Shown here one piece after another: positions 26,024-34,278 of a stretch of 64,000 bases of DNA. Below the pieces are notes generated by a model, which was not told the origin of the DNA, did no database searches, and saw only the letters and a list, made by a program, of their open reading frames with translations. Origin of the DNA: Chthonomonas sp. UBA2017 (lineage in GTDB: Bacteria > Armatimonadota > Fimbriimonadia > Fimbriimonadales > Fimbriimonadaceae); the NCBI GenBank assembly GCA_002335425.1, contig DDCB01000025.1:62001-126000 (forward strand). The letters run 5' to 3'. How positions within the stretch are numbered: position 1 is the first letter of the stretch; each line of letters begins with the position of its first letter. A program made the translations under genes and the position numbers.

Positions 26024-28420
26024 ATGTCGGATGAACGTTCGGTTGAACAGCGTCTGGAGGCCTTGGAGGCCCGGATCGACCAACTGGCGCATCGGCTGGA
26101 CCGAATGGAGCAAGGCCGCGACCTGAGGCCGGAGTCGCTCTTGATTCCCCCGCCCTTCATCGGCCGACCTGCCGAAGTTTTCGAGGCCCCGGACCTTCCG
26201 AGCCCGACGCCCGAAGAAGTCGTTGTACAAGAGTCGCGCCCGAGACTCGAAGTTCCGTCCAGCCCTAGCATTGAGTATCAATTAGGGGCGAAGGTGCTCC
26301 CTTGGGTCGGTGGAATTGTCGTCTTGGTGGCGGTTGGATTCCTGGTTGCGGCCGCGATTGACCGCGGATTCTTGACCCCATGGATGCAGTTTGGCCTGGG
26401 GATTCTGACGAGCGTGGCGTTCTTGGTGGTGGGTTGGCTCAAGCGAGAAGAACGCGAGCAGTTCGGTCTGCTGTTGATGTCGACGGGCTCGTGTGGCGTC
26501 TTTTTGAGCCTTGTTGGGGGGCATACTTTTCATTCGCTCTATTCCGCCGAGATGTTAGTGGGTTCGTTTTTGGCGTGGGGGCTTTTGAATCTCGGGTTTG
26601 GCGCGGTCTCTGGCTCAACGACGTTCGTGATCTTGGGCTTCCTGGGAAGTTGGGCGGCGGCTTTGATGCCGCTCCAGCGAGGGAACGCGACTCTCAGCTT
26701 GGCGCTCTACGGCTTTGTCGCGGTGGCGGCGACGATGGTGGCTTGGCGACACCGGTGGGTTGCGGTGCAGGCATTTGTCTGGTCGATGTCGCTCATCGCG
26801 AATCTTCTGATTGGCCTTCAACTGGAAGACACCTTGTTAGCGGTCTCAGTGTTCGGCGGGATCTCGTTGCTAGCGGCCGGGGTGTTTGCGGCGATTACGG
26901 ACGTCGATTCGGATTCGATGTGGCTTCCGATGGTCGTGCTTTTCTGCGCGGTTTTTGCCGGGTGGGTCTATCTTGCCGAAGTCGAGCGAGTGGGGTTCCT
27001 GGTTGCTTTGGGAGTCCTTTGCGCGGGGGGAGCCTGGATCCATCGGGCCCAACACTCGGTGATCGGGTTCTGGAGTGCGGCTTATGCTGCGGTCTGGATT
27101 GCAGCCCCGACGGGTCTGCAGGCGGTGCCAGCCTTTCTTTGGTATTGGGTGGGCGCGATGGCGATGGCCGGGTTCCTTTGGCGTCGCCAAAACCCCAATT
27201 TCCTCTGGCTGGGCTGGCTCCAGGTGCTGATGGCGATATTGGCGTACGGGGTGGCCCTGTTGGCACAGCCTCCGCTGGCGCCCGAACTTGAGTTGGGACT
27301 CTTAGCCCTGCTGGCGGGCGCGATGGTGGCGATGATAGTTGCCGGTCGGTCTTGGCTTGGGTCGAGTCGCGGGCTTGTCGTCCTGTGCGTTTTGCTATTT
27401 CCGGTCTATTCTCGCATGCTGTTCCAGTCGGCGACCCTCTTCGGCTCGTCTCTGCTCGGGGCGGCCCAAGTGATGCTCTTGGGTTGGGCGGTTTTCTTAG
27501 GTCTCCTGGGTTGGCTGGATCGCGACCGAGAGATTTGGATTCGGAGTTTGGCTTGGCATCTGCTGGCGCTGACGATTTTTGTGTACACGTCGGTCGGCGA
27601 AATCTTTCGTTTGGCAGAGCCAGCCCTTGATCTCCCATTCTTGCTCGTGATGGGCGTGAGCGTGGTTTTGATCGCTCGGGGGACGGCTCGTTATTCGGAA
27701 GACAAGCAGGTCGCGGCTTCGGCCGCAGGCATCCTCTTGGTCGGGGTCCTTGTTCGGATTCTGACGGTGTCCATGGGGAGGTTTGATCTCGGATTGACTT
27801 CTGAAATTCAGGCGATTCTGAGCTGGGGAATTCCGGCGAGTGCGGCCCTCGTTTTCGCGTGGCGGACGGGTTGGCTGTCGGGGTTGGTGTCGGGCTGGGT
27901 GGCTTATGTCCCGTTCTTGCTTTTGACCCTGGGGGTCCCCGATCTCCAGCGCAGTCCGTTGTTGGATGGTGGGGCGATTCTCTTGACTCTGTTCTTGACG
28001 ATCCTGAGTTGGGGGCAGACTCCGGGGCGCCGACTGGTGGTCGTGGTCAGCTTGATCCTGCAATGGGTTTTGATTTCTCGCGCAGCAGCCGGGGCGGTGC
28101 ATGGACCAGGGGAGGCGATCTCGGATTGGACCACCACCGGGGCTTGGATCGGTTTTGCGACGATTTTGATGATCTGGGGCGCCTGGCGAGACCTGCCACT
28201 CTTGCGCTATTGCAGCATGGCCGTCTTTGCGAGCACGCTCTTCAAGGTCTTCTTTGTCGACCTAGCCGAACGGATTGACCCCTTGGCGCGGGTTGCGATT
28301 CTGATCGTCTTGGGGCTGGTGATGTTGGCGGGCGGCTATTGGTACATCCGCAATCAGAACTTGGCCGAGTCGCCCCGAAAGCCCGAAAGCGAGGGCTCAA
28401 CGGAAGCTCTCGGGCCTTAG
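26024..28420 (+). CDS. DUF2339 polytopic membrane protein
   Basis: The 798-residue protein opens with a coiled-coil (VEQRLEALEARIDQLAHRLDRMEQ), then a Pro-rich linker, then a long series of hydrophobic helices, by eye more than twenty, from residue about 85 to the end. The YQLGAKVLPWVGGIVVLVAV entry into the membrane part is typical of DUF2339 proteins. The biochemical role of the family is not established. It lies divergently from the caspase-like gene (148-bp gap) and ends 3 bp before the convergent prfB stop. Confidence 0.82.
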   Translation: MSDERSVEQRLEALEARIDQLAHRLDRMEQGRDLRPESLLIPPPFIGRPAEVFEAPDLPSPTPEEVVVQESRPRLEVPSSPSIEYQLGAKVLPWVGGIVVLVAVGFLVAAAIDRGFLTPWMQFGLGILTSVAFLVVGWLKREEREQFGLLLMSTGSCGVFLSLVGGHTFHSLYSAEMLVGSFLAWGLLNLGFGAVSGSTTFVILGFLGSWAAALMPLQRGNATLSLALYGFVAVAATMVAWRHRWVAVQAFVWSMSLIANLLIGLQLEDTLLAVSVFGGISLLAAGVFAAITDVDSDSMWLPMVVLFCAVFAGWVYLAEVERVGFLVALGVLCAGGAWIHRAQHSVIGFWSAAYAAVWIAAPTGLQAVPAFLWYWVGAMAMAGFLWRRQNPNFLWLGWLQVLMAILAYGVALLAQPPLAPELELGLLALLAGAMVAMIVAGRSWLGSSRGLVVLCVLLFPVYSRMLFQSATLFGSSLLGAAQVMLLGWAVFLGLLGWLDRDREIWIRSLAWHLLALTIFVYTSVGEIFRLAEPALDLPFLLVMGVSVVLIARGTARYSEDKQVAASAAGILLVGVLVRILTVSMGRFDLGLTSEIQAILSWGIPASAALVFAWRTGWLSGLVSGWVAYVPFLLLTLGVPDLQRSPLLDGGAILLTLFLTILSWGQTPGRRLVVVVSLILQWVLISRAAAGAVHGPGEAISDWTTTGAWIGFATILMIWGAWRDLPLLRYCSMAVFASTLFKVFFVDLAERIDPLARVAILIVLGLVMLAGGYWYIRNQNLAESPRKPESEGSTEALGP

Positions 28421-28423
28421 GCT

Positions 28424-29540
28424 CTACTCAACCCATTTGTCGTCGCCAGCGGGTGATTTCAGGTACGCCTCGATAAAGCCACCGAGGTCGCCATCCATCA
28501 CACCGACCACGTTGCCGGTCTCGTGGCCGGTGCGGTGGTCCTTGACCATCGTATAGGGCTGCATGACGTAAGAGCGGATTTGGCGGCCCCACGCTGCAGG
28601 TCCGCCGTCCCCTTTGAGCTGATTCATTGCGGCGTCACTTTCGGCGCGCTGAAGCTCGCTCAGGCGGGCAGCGAGAACCGTCATCGCAGAGGCGCGATTC
28701 TTGTGCTGACTCCGTTCGTTTTGGCATTGCACGACGATGCCCGTCGGGAGGTGCGTGATTCGAACCGCGCTTTCGGTCTTGTTCACGTGTTGGCCTCCCG
28801 CGCCTCCGGCCCGAAGGGTTTCGACCTTCAGATCATCCGGATTGATATTGACTTCGGTTTCTTCAATCTCGGGCAGCACTTCGACTTTGACGAACGATGT
28901 GTGTCGCCGGGCCGCCGCATCAAAGGGCGAGATTCGAACCAGCCGGTGAACTCCGTTTTCGGACTTCAGATACCCGTAGGCATTCGATCCCGAGACTAGG
29001 AACTGAACGGTGCGGTAGCCGGTCACATCTCCCGGCGTTTCGCTCAGGATCTCCATTTTGAATCCATTGCGCTCGACCCAACGAGAGTACATTCGAAAGA
29101 GCATGGACGCCCAATCGGTCGCCTCGGTGCCGCCGGCTCCTGCGTTGATTTCTACGATCGCGTGGCGGTCGTCGTGTTCGCCGCTCAGGAGGGTCTGAAG
29201 CTCATACTGGTCAAGCTCGCGAAGAAACTGCAGGGCCATCTGGTCGGCCTCTTTTTCGAGTTCTTCGCTCGGGTCCTCGCGCAACATCTCATAGAGCTCG
29301 CGGATGTCGGCCTCAGTTTTGGCCAACGCCTCGAACGGGTTGAGGTTGTCTCTTAGCTTGGAGAGCCTTTGGAGGTCTTTGTTCGCGGACGCAGGGTCGT
29401 CCCAAAAACCGGCTTCAGCTGACTTGGCTTCGAGCTCGGCGATGAATGAGCGGAGTCGAGGGACGTCAAAGATGCCCCCTGATAGCGTCGAGGCGAGATT
29501 TCGCACCCAACAGCGCTTGATGCTGGTCCTGATTCAGCAT
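28424..29540 (-). CDS. prfB: Peptide chain release factor 2, programmed +1 frameshift
   Basis: RF2 terminates translation at UGA and UAA. Reading from ATG 29540 gives 24 codons ending CTT, then an in-frame TGA at 29468-29466. A +1 shift at CTT TGA C (skipping T29468) joins the main frame from GAC 29467 and gives 371 residues. Upstream of the shift site lies AGGGGG (29480-29475), the internal Shine-Dalgarno-like element of this conserved autoregulatory switch. The main frame has the SPF stop-codon tripeptide (VRISPFDA) and GGQ in AGGAGGQHVNKTESAV. A TATCCT hexamer lies 6 nt before ATG 29540. Confidence 0.95.
29465..29480 (-). other. RF2 programmed +1 frameshift site
   Basis: The minus strand reads AGGGGG, CAT, CTT, TGA, C. 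The slippery CTT, the in-frame TGA and the upstream SD-like hexamer match the classical prfB recoding site, in which low RF2 slows termination at UGA and favours the shift. Confidence 0.95.
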
Positions 29541-29546
29541 GAGAAG

Positions 29547-29552
29547 AGGATA
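29547..29552 (-). promoter_or_regulatory. -10 element abutting the prfB start
   Basis: TATCCT ends 6 nt before ATG 29540, which supports that ATG, and hence the short pre-frameshift frame, as the true start. Confidence 0.45.
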
Positions 29553-29608
29553 CCTGGGTGGTGCGGCGCGCTGCCATTCTGGGCCCGAGAAAGGCCGCCG
29601 AGCTGAAG

Positions 29609-29614
29609 TACACT
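29609..29614 (+). promoter_or_regulatory. -10 element abutting a start codon
   Basis: TACACT ends 6 nt before ATG 29621 of the ABC ATPase gene, with no ribosome binding site between. Confidence 0.5.
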
Positions 29615-29620
29615 GCGCGC

Positions 29621-30373
29621 ATGGTTCGCACGGAGGCGCTGAGCAAAAGTTTCTATGACCCGAAAAAGGGGGAGGTCAGAGCGGTGGTGGATGTTTCCAT
29701 CGAGGCTCATCCCGGTCGAATTTTTGGCCTGCTGGGTGTCAATGGAGCCGGCAAGACCACCCTCCTGCGCATGCTCAGCACAGTGTTACGGCCAACGTCG
29801 GGCCGGGCCGAAGTGGCAGGGGTGGACGTGGTCGCTGACCCCGGTCGAGTCAGGGCATCCATCGGCTTTCTGAGTACGAGCACGGCCCTCTATGGACGGC
29901 TTTCTGCTCGCGAAGTCCTTGAGTATTTTGGGGGGCTTTATGGCTTGCAAGGCGAAGCGCTCCGGCAACGAATGGAGCTCGCGATCGAGACCCTTCGCCT
30001 GAATGAGTTTCTGGATCGCTTATGCGATAAACTTTCGACGGGTCAAAAGCAGCGCGTCTCGATTGCTCGAACAATCTTACACGATCCTCCGGTCCTTTTC
30101 TTTGATGAGCCGACGGCAGGGTTGGATGTGATGAATAGCCAAACCATCATGGAGTTCATTGAGGGTGCCCGACAGAACGGAAAGACGGTCATTTTCAGCA
30201 CTCACATTATGAGCGAAGCCGAGCGATTATGCGACGATGTGACGGTGATTCATGAAGGGACCCTACGTGGGCGCGGCTCGGTCGAAGAACTCAAGTCTCA
30301 AGCGGGAGAAACCTCTCTTGAAAAAGCGTTTCTTAAATTGGCCGACTACACACCGGGCGGGGTGAGCGCGTGA
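29621..30373 (+). CDS. natA: ABC transporter ATPase, NatA-like
   Basis: The 250-residue ATPase has Walker A GVNGAGKTTLLRML, a Q-loop region, signature LSTGQKQRVSIAR (LSTGQ variant), Walker B VLFFDEPTAGLD and switch His in STHIMSEAERL. It is closest in layout to NatA/CcmA-type exporters with an ABC-2 permease. The permease gene follows with a GTGA overlap, so both form one exporter. The natA name follows the pairing and is not proof of sodium export. ATG 29621 is chosen over an upstream in-frame ATG at 29558 because of the adjacent -10. GC3 falls from about 29880 onward. Confidence 0.82.
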   Translation: MVRTEALSKSFYDPKKGEVRAVVDVSIEAHPGRIFGLLGVNGAGKTTLLRMLSTVLRPTSGRAEVAGVDVVADPGRVRASIGFLSTSTALYGRLSAREVLEYFGGLYGLQGEALRQRMELAIETLRLNEFLDRLCDKLSTGQKQRVSIARTILHDPPVLFFDEPTAGLDVMNSQTIMEFIEGARQNGKTVIFSTHIMSEAERLCDDVTVIHEGTLRGRGSVEELKSQAGETSLEKAFLKLADYTPGGVSA

Positions 30374-31560
30374 AACTCATCCAGCACGTTTTCTCAAAAG
30401 AGCTGCGCGAAATGTTTCGCGACAAACGGGTCATCACGGGGGCGTTCTTAGGGCCGGTCATTCTAATCATCTTTCTCCTCACGCTCTTCGGGTTCTTAGA
30501 TAAGGCCGTTAAGGAGCCCTCCATCGGGAAGATTGGCGTTGTTCAGGGGGGTGAGAAATCGCCCCTCATTCAGGCATTATCCCTGGGTCTGAAAGCGGAA
30601 GTTGATGTTGTGCCGACGCTTCAAGAAGGACGACAAAGATTACGCCAATCTCAGGTCAAAATTCTCTTCCATGTGGTTCCTCGAAAGATCGAAGGAGCCG
30701 CGCAAGAGGGCCAAGAGATGACGGCGTACTTCGATCGGAATGAACAAGTCGCTTTGATCGCGGCACAGGCCGCGCAAGCGGCCGTCCAAAAACAGAACTC
30801 AGTCATGGTTCAACAAAGCCTTCAAGGCGCGGGGCTTTCGCCTGATCTTTCCGAGCCCGTGATGTTTCGCATTGAGAATGAGTCGGCGAGCCGAGGGCTG
30901 GGGGCCTCGACGATCGTTTCTCTGCTTCCTTACCTCATTATCATTTGGGCATTTTATGGAGGATTTAGCATCGTCAGCGACCTCGTGGCGGGCGAAAAGG
31001 AGCGCGGGACACTGGAGACGCTCCTCATTAGCCCGATCCGACGAATCGAGATTGTTTGGGGAAAGTTCATTGCCTTAAGCATCGTTTGTTTACTCAGTAG
31101 CTTATCCAGTTTAGTGGGGGTTCTCATCGTCGGAATCTTGCCGATTGGTCTCGCAAAAACTCTCTTCCCCGACGGCATTCAAATGGGGATCGGCCCGATC
31201 CTGGCGATTACGGCAACATTGGTTCCTTTGGTCGCCTTCTTTTCGGGCTTGCTTTTGGCGATCAGTGCATTCGCCAAGAACATGCGCGAGTGTCAAACTT
31301 ACCTCACGCTCGTCAGCTTCCTCGTGTTGATTCCGGCGATCTTTAGCCAGTTTATCGGCTTTACCGACCTTGGCAAAGCAACATGGGTCCAGTTTGCCCC
31401 GATCTTGAATAGTAGTGTGGTCATTCGGGATGCGCTGTTGAATAAGCTCAATGGTCAAGCCTTGCTGATTTGCATGGCCGTCAACATCTTGCTCGCGCTC
31501 GTGATGCTCCGAATCGTGGTTCGTATGTTTCACCGAGAAGAAATTCTCGTCCGAACATGA
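30370..31560 (+). CDS. natB: ABC-2 type permease, NatB-like
   Basis: The 396-residue membrane protein has a first helix (FLGPVILIIFLLTLFGFL), a large extracytoplasmic loop of about 150 residues, then a cluster of five or six helices. This is the NatB/ABC-2 family layout. LVAGEKERGTLETLLISPI is the characteristic coupling segment before the second helix. It starts at GTG 30370, overlapping the ATPase stop by 4 nt. The substrate is unknown; NatB members export sodium or other small molecules. Low-GC3 codon use continues through almost the whole gene. Confidence 0.83.
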   Translation: MKLIQHVFSKELREMFRDKRVITGAFLGPVILIIFLLTLFGFLDKAVKEPSIGKIGVVQGGEKSPLIQALSLGLKAEVDVVPTLQEGRQRLRQSQVKILFHVVPRKIEGAAQEGQEMTAYFDRNEQVALIAAQAAQAAVQKQNSVMVQQSLQGAGLSPDLSEPVMFRIENESASRGLGASTIVSLLPYLIIIWAFYGGFSIVSDLVAGEKERGTLETLLISPIRRIEIVWGKFIALSIVCLLSSLSSLVGVLIVGILPIGLAKTLFPDGIQMGIGPILAITATLVPLVAFFSGLLLAISAFAKNMRECQTYLTLVSFLVLIPAIFSQFIGFTDLGKATWVQFAPILNSSVVIRDALLNKLNGQALLICMAVNILLALVMLRIVVRMFHREEILVRT

Positions 31561-31612
31561 TCGAGACACTTCTTGGGAATCCTCGCGGGGTTTGTGACCG
31601 TAGGAAAAATCG

Positions 31613-33412
31613 ATGGATTGGAAAGTTTGGTTGGGTCTGGGAAGTCTGGGCGCACTAGTCGTGCTCGCGTCGCAAGCGTCGCCGCCTGAAGCGAGCAGCA
31701 AGCAGGGTCCCTATGAAATTCCGGCGGCTCGGCACGGCGTCGGCACCCTTGTCCCCGATTTGCGCTTCCGGCCGATGCAAGGCAAAGAGGTGACCCTTCA
31801 ATCTCTGGCCCAAAGCTCGAAGGTGGTGGTCGTCGCCTTGACCAGCGCAACCTGCCCGCTCACAAAGCGGTACGGGCCGACCTTGGCATCGATCGAGTCC
31901 GAGTTTTCGGCGAAAGGCGTCCGATTCGTCTACGTGAACCCGAGCCAGGTAGAAACCGAGTCCGAAGTTCAGGCGATGATCCGATCCGCTGGATTCAAAG
32001 GACCGTACGTCCGAAAAGAGGCGACTGCGATCGCCCAGAGCCTGAAGGCCATGACGACGACCGACGTCTTCGTGATCGATTCGCGGCGCACTTTGCGCTA
32101 TCGCGGAGCAGTGGACGACCAGTATGGCATCGGTTTCAACCGCCCGGCGCCGAAGCAGACGTACTTGCGAGATGCGATTGAGGCGGTGTTGAAGGGTCAA
32201 GCACCCAGGATCGCCGCCACCTGGGCCCCGGGTTGTGTTTTGGAACTCGGCGCGAAAAAACCGACAGCCCAGCCCGAAAAAGTGACGTACACCGAGCATA
32301 TCAGTCGGCTCATGCAGGTGAATTGCGTCACGTGCCATCGCCCTGGGGGCGTAGGGCCCTTCCGTTTGGACACTTATCAAGATGTGAAGGATCGGGCAGC
32401 CATGATCAAATTCGCGACGGATCGAGGGATCATGCCGCCTTGGTTTGCGGCGGATACCCCGGGTCATGAGGATCGATGGTCCAACAATCGACGACTTTCG
32501 GAAGCAGATAAAGTGATGCTGCAAGCCTGGATCGATGCGGAGATGCCCGAGGGGAATCGATCGCTGGCACCTCTCCCCTTGTCCTATAGCGAAGAGTGGG
32601 ATATGGGCAAGCCCGACGCGATCTTCGAAGTGCCTCAACCTTTGTCAGTTCAGGCGACGGGTTTTATGGAATACATCCACGTTGATGTTGACCCTCAATT
32701 GAGTGAAGATAAGTGGGTCGAAGCGATCGAAGTTCTTCCCACTGCTCAGGGCGTGGTTCACCATATTCTCGTCTTTGCAGTTCCTCGAAGCCAGCGAGGG
32801 CTCGGACAAGATTTTGGAGGTCTTCGGGGATTCTTCGGGGCCTATGTGCCAGGAAATCACACTTTGTGGTACCCGAAGGGTTTTGCGAAGAAATTAGCAA
32901 AAGATACGGTCTTTCAATTCCAGATCCACTACACTCCGAACGGAACGGCGGCGGTCGACCGGCCTCGAATTGCGTTGAAGTACGCTTCGAATCCACCGGA
33001 GCACGAAGTGCGCACTCGCGGCATCTTTAATATCAGTCTTCGCATTCCTCCTCGGGTCAATCATCACATGCAGAAGGCTTTTTTGCGAGTTGACGAAGAC
33101 ATGATGCTGTGGTCCTTCATGCCGCACATGCATGTTCGAGGAAAAGCATTTCGATATGAAGTCGAATATCCGGATGGCAAGACAGAGTTGCTGCTCGATG
33201 TTCCTCGTTTCGACTTTAATTGGCAGCTCAAGTACGATCTCTCGAAGCCGATCTTGATTCCCAAAGGATCTCGAATGATCGCAACGGCTTGGTACGATAA
33301 TTCCGAGGCGAATCCCTCCAATCCCGATCCCTCCAAGACGGTCTTTTTCGGGGATCAAACTTTCGATGAAATGCTGATCGGATATATTGACACTTCTTCC
33401 CCGAATCGCTAA
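31613..33412 (+). CDS. Redoxin / cytochrome c / copper monooxygenase-like fusion
   Basis: The 599-residue protein has an N-terminal membrane or signal segment. A thioredoxin-like redoxin domain follows (about 45-205; TSATCPLTKRYGPTL has a single Cys, not CxxC). Next is a mono-heme c-type cytochrome site CVTCH (about 240) with an MPPW-type distal region (GIMPPWFAAD). The C-terminal part resembles the copper type II ascorbate-dependent (DBH/PHM-like) domain, with AQGVVHHILVFAV (His pair) and WSFMPHMHVRGKAF (His-x-His with Met). Export to the periplasm is expected. The substrate is unknown. It converges on the ogg gene with a 4-nt stop overlap. Confidence 0.72.
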   Translation: MDWKVWLGLGSLGALVVLASQASPPEASSKQGPYEIPAARHGVGTLVPDLRFRPMQGKEVTLQSLAQSSKVVVVALTSATCPLTKRYGPTLASIESEFSAKGVRFVYVNPSQVETESEVQAMIRSAGFKGPYVRKEATAIAQSLKAMTTTDVFVIDSRRTLRYRGAVDDQYGIGFNRPAPKQTYLRDAIEAVLKGQAPRIAATWAPGCVLELGAKKPTAQPEKVTYTEHISRLMQVNCVTCHRPGGVGPFRLDTYQDVKDRAAMIKFATDRGIMPPWFAADTPGHEDRWSNNRRLSEADKVMLQAWIDAEMPEGNRSLAPLPLSYSEEWDMGKPDAIFEVPQPLSVQATGFMEYIHVDVDPQLSEDKWVEAIEVLPTAQGVVHHILVFAVPRSQRGLGQDFGGLRGFFGAYVPGNHTLWYPKGFAKKLAKDTVFQFQIHYTPNGTAAVDRPRIALKYASNPPEHEVRTRGIFNISLRIPPRVNHHMQKAFLRVDEDMMLWSFMPHMHVRGKAFRYEVEYPDGKTELLLDVPRFDFNWQLKYDLSKPILIPKGSRMIATAWYDNSEANPSNPDPSKTVFFGDQTFDEMLIGYIDTSSPNR

Positions 33413-34278
33413 CGATTCCGGCGTAAGTTTTCGACAAAGAGGTATTCGTGGGCCCAGCCGCTCTGATCGCCGAAGAGGGAGCGCAAGTGGTCTCCGACTG
33501 CTTGATATCGGCCGGGGGTGAGAGCCTTTCCGTGCCATTCGGGAAAGTACCTTTGCACGGCCTGTTGCCAAAGGTGCGTGTCCACCGGCACGGCCTCGCC
33601 GAACCCAAGTCCAAAGAGGAGGATACAGTCCGCGAGCTTGGGGCCGATTCCCGGAATTGATCTCAGCGCCGCATGCGCTTCGCAATAGGTCCAGGTTCGA
33701 AGCTCTTGGAGGTAGCTTTGCCCACCTCGGGAAAGGAGTTCCTGGGCGGCGGCAGGAAGGGTCGCACCGCGATACCCAAAGCCCTGCTCGCGGAGGAACT
33801 TTTCCGAGGTCCCGGCGAGTGTTTCGATCGAGGGAAAAACTCGTAAAGTGTGCTCACTGATTGCCAGAGACTGGGAGCTCAAAGAATATAAAGTTTGGAC
33901 CATCGAGCGTATCCGGGACAGGTGATTGTTGGACGAGCACATGAAGCAGAAGAACACCGGCACTGGATCATTAGGTTGCAGAATCCGAAGGCCCGGATAA
34001 CGATGAAAGGGTTCGGCGAAATCTGCATCCCGCTCAAGGACATAAGACTGAAACTCTCTCTGCGACGAATGGAGTTGAAAGAGCCGAAAAAAGTGGTCTT
34101 GAGTCGAAGTCGTGATGACCTCAATTTCTGTTGCAGACTGTCGGAGGCAAAAGCCCTCATTCCCATCGAGGCCAACCCATGAGCCATTCAGGTGCCACCA
34201 AGAAAAGACTTGGCCGCAATCGAGGGTGAGGTCCAGATCGAGTTCGTCCTTTGAGATCGGCAAGAGAAATCGGGTCAT
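33409..34278 (-). CDS. ogg: OGG1-type 8-oxoguanine DNA glycosylase
   Basis: This HhH-GPD glycosylase removes oxidised guanine. The 289 residues show the N-terminal beta domain (LTLDCGQVFSWW), SSNNHLSRI, the FGYRGATLP motif and the helix-hairpin-helix RSIPGIGPKLADCILLFGL with the catalytic Lys, followed by VPVDTHLWQ with the catalytic Asp. This is the OGG1 layout, common in eukaryotes and scattered among bacteria, rather than MutM/Fpg. Its ATG overlaps the ligA stop by 4 nt, which places lesion removal and nick sealing on one transcript. Confidence 0.87.
   Translation of the reverse strand: MTRFLLPISKDELDLDLTLDCGQVFSWWHLNGSWVGLDGNEGFCLRQSATEIEVITTSTQDHFFRLFQLHSSQREFQSYVLERDADFAEPFHRYPGLRILQPNDPVPVFFCFMCSSNNHLSRIRSMVQTLYSLSSQSLAISEHTLRVFPSIETLAGTSEKFLREQGFGYRGATLPAAAQELLSRGGQSYLQELRTWTYCEAHAALRSIPGIGPKLADCILLFGLGFGEAVPVDTHLWQQAVQRYFPEWHGKALTPGRYQAVGDHLRSLFGDQSGWAHEYLFVENLRRNR

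Noticed and set aside
24535..26271. 578-residue version of the caspase-like protein
   Set aside because: The extra N-terminal part runs antisense through the DUF2339 gene start and upstream of the -10 at 25882-25887; the signal peptide begins at 25875.
26380..27291. 303-codon plus-strand frame inside the DUF2339 gene
   Set aside because: It is in another frame of a recognisable membrane protein and has Arg/Gly-rich nonsense composition.
28424..29506. prfB as a frameshifted pseudogene or with a start at 29506
   Set aside because: The AGGGGG and CTT TGA C elements are the normal RF2 recoding site, so the gene is intact and starts at 29540.
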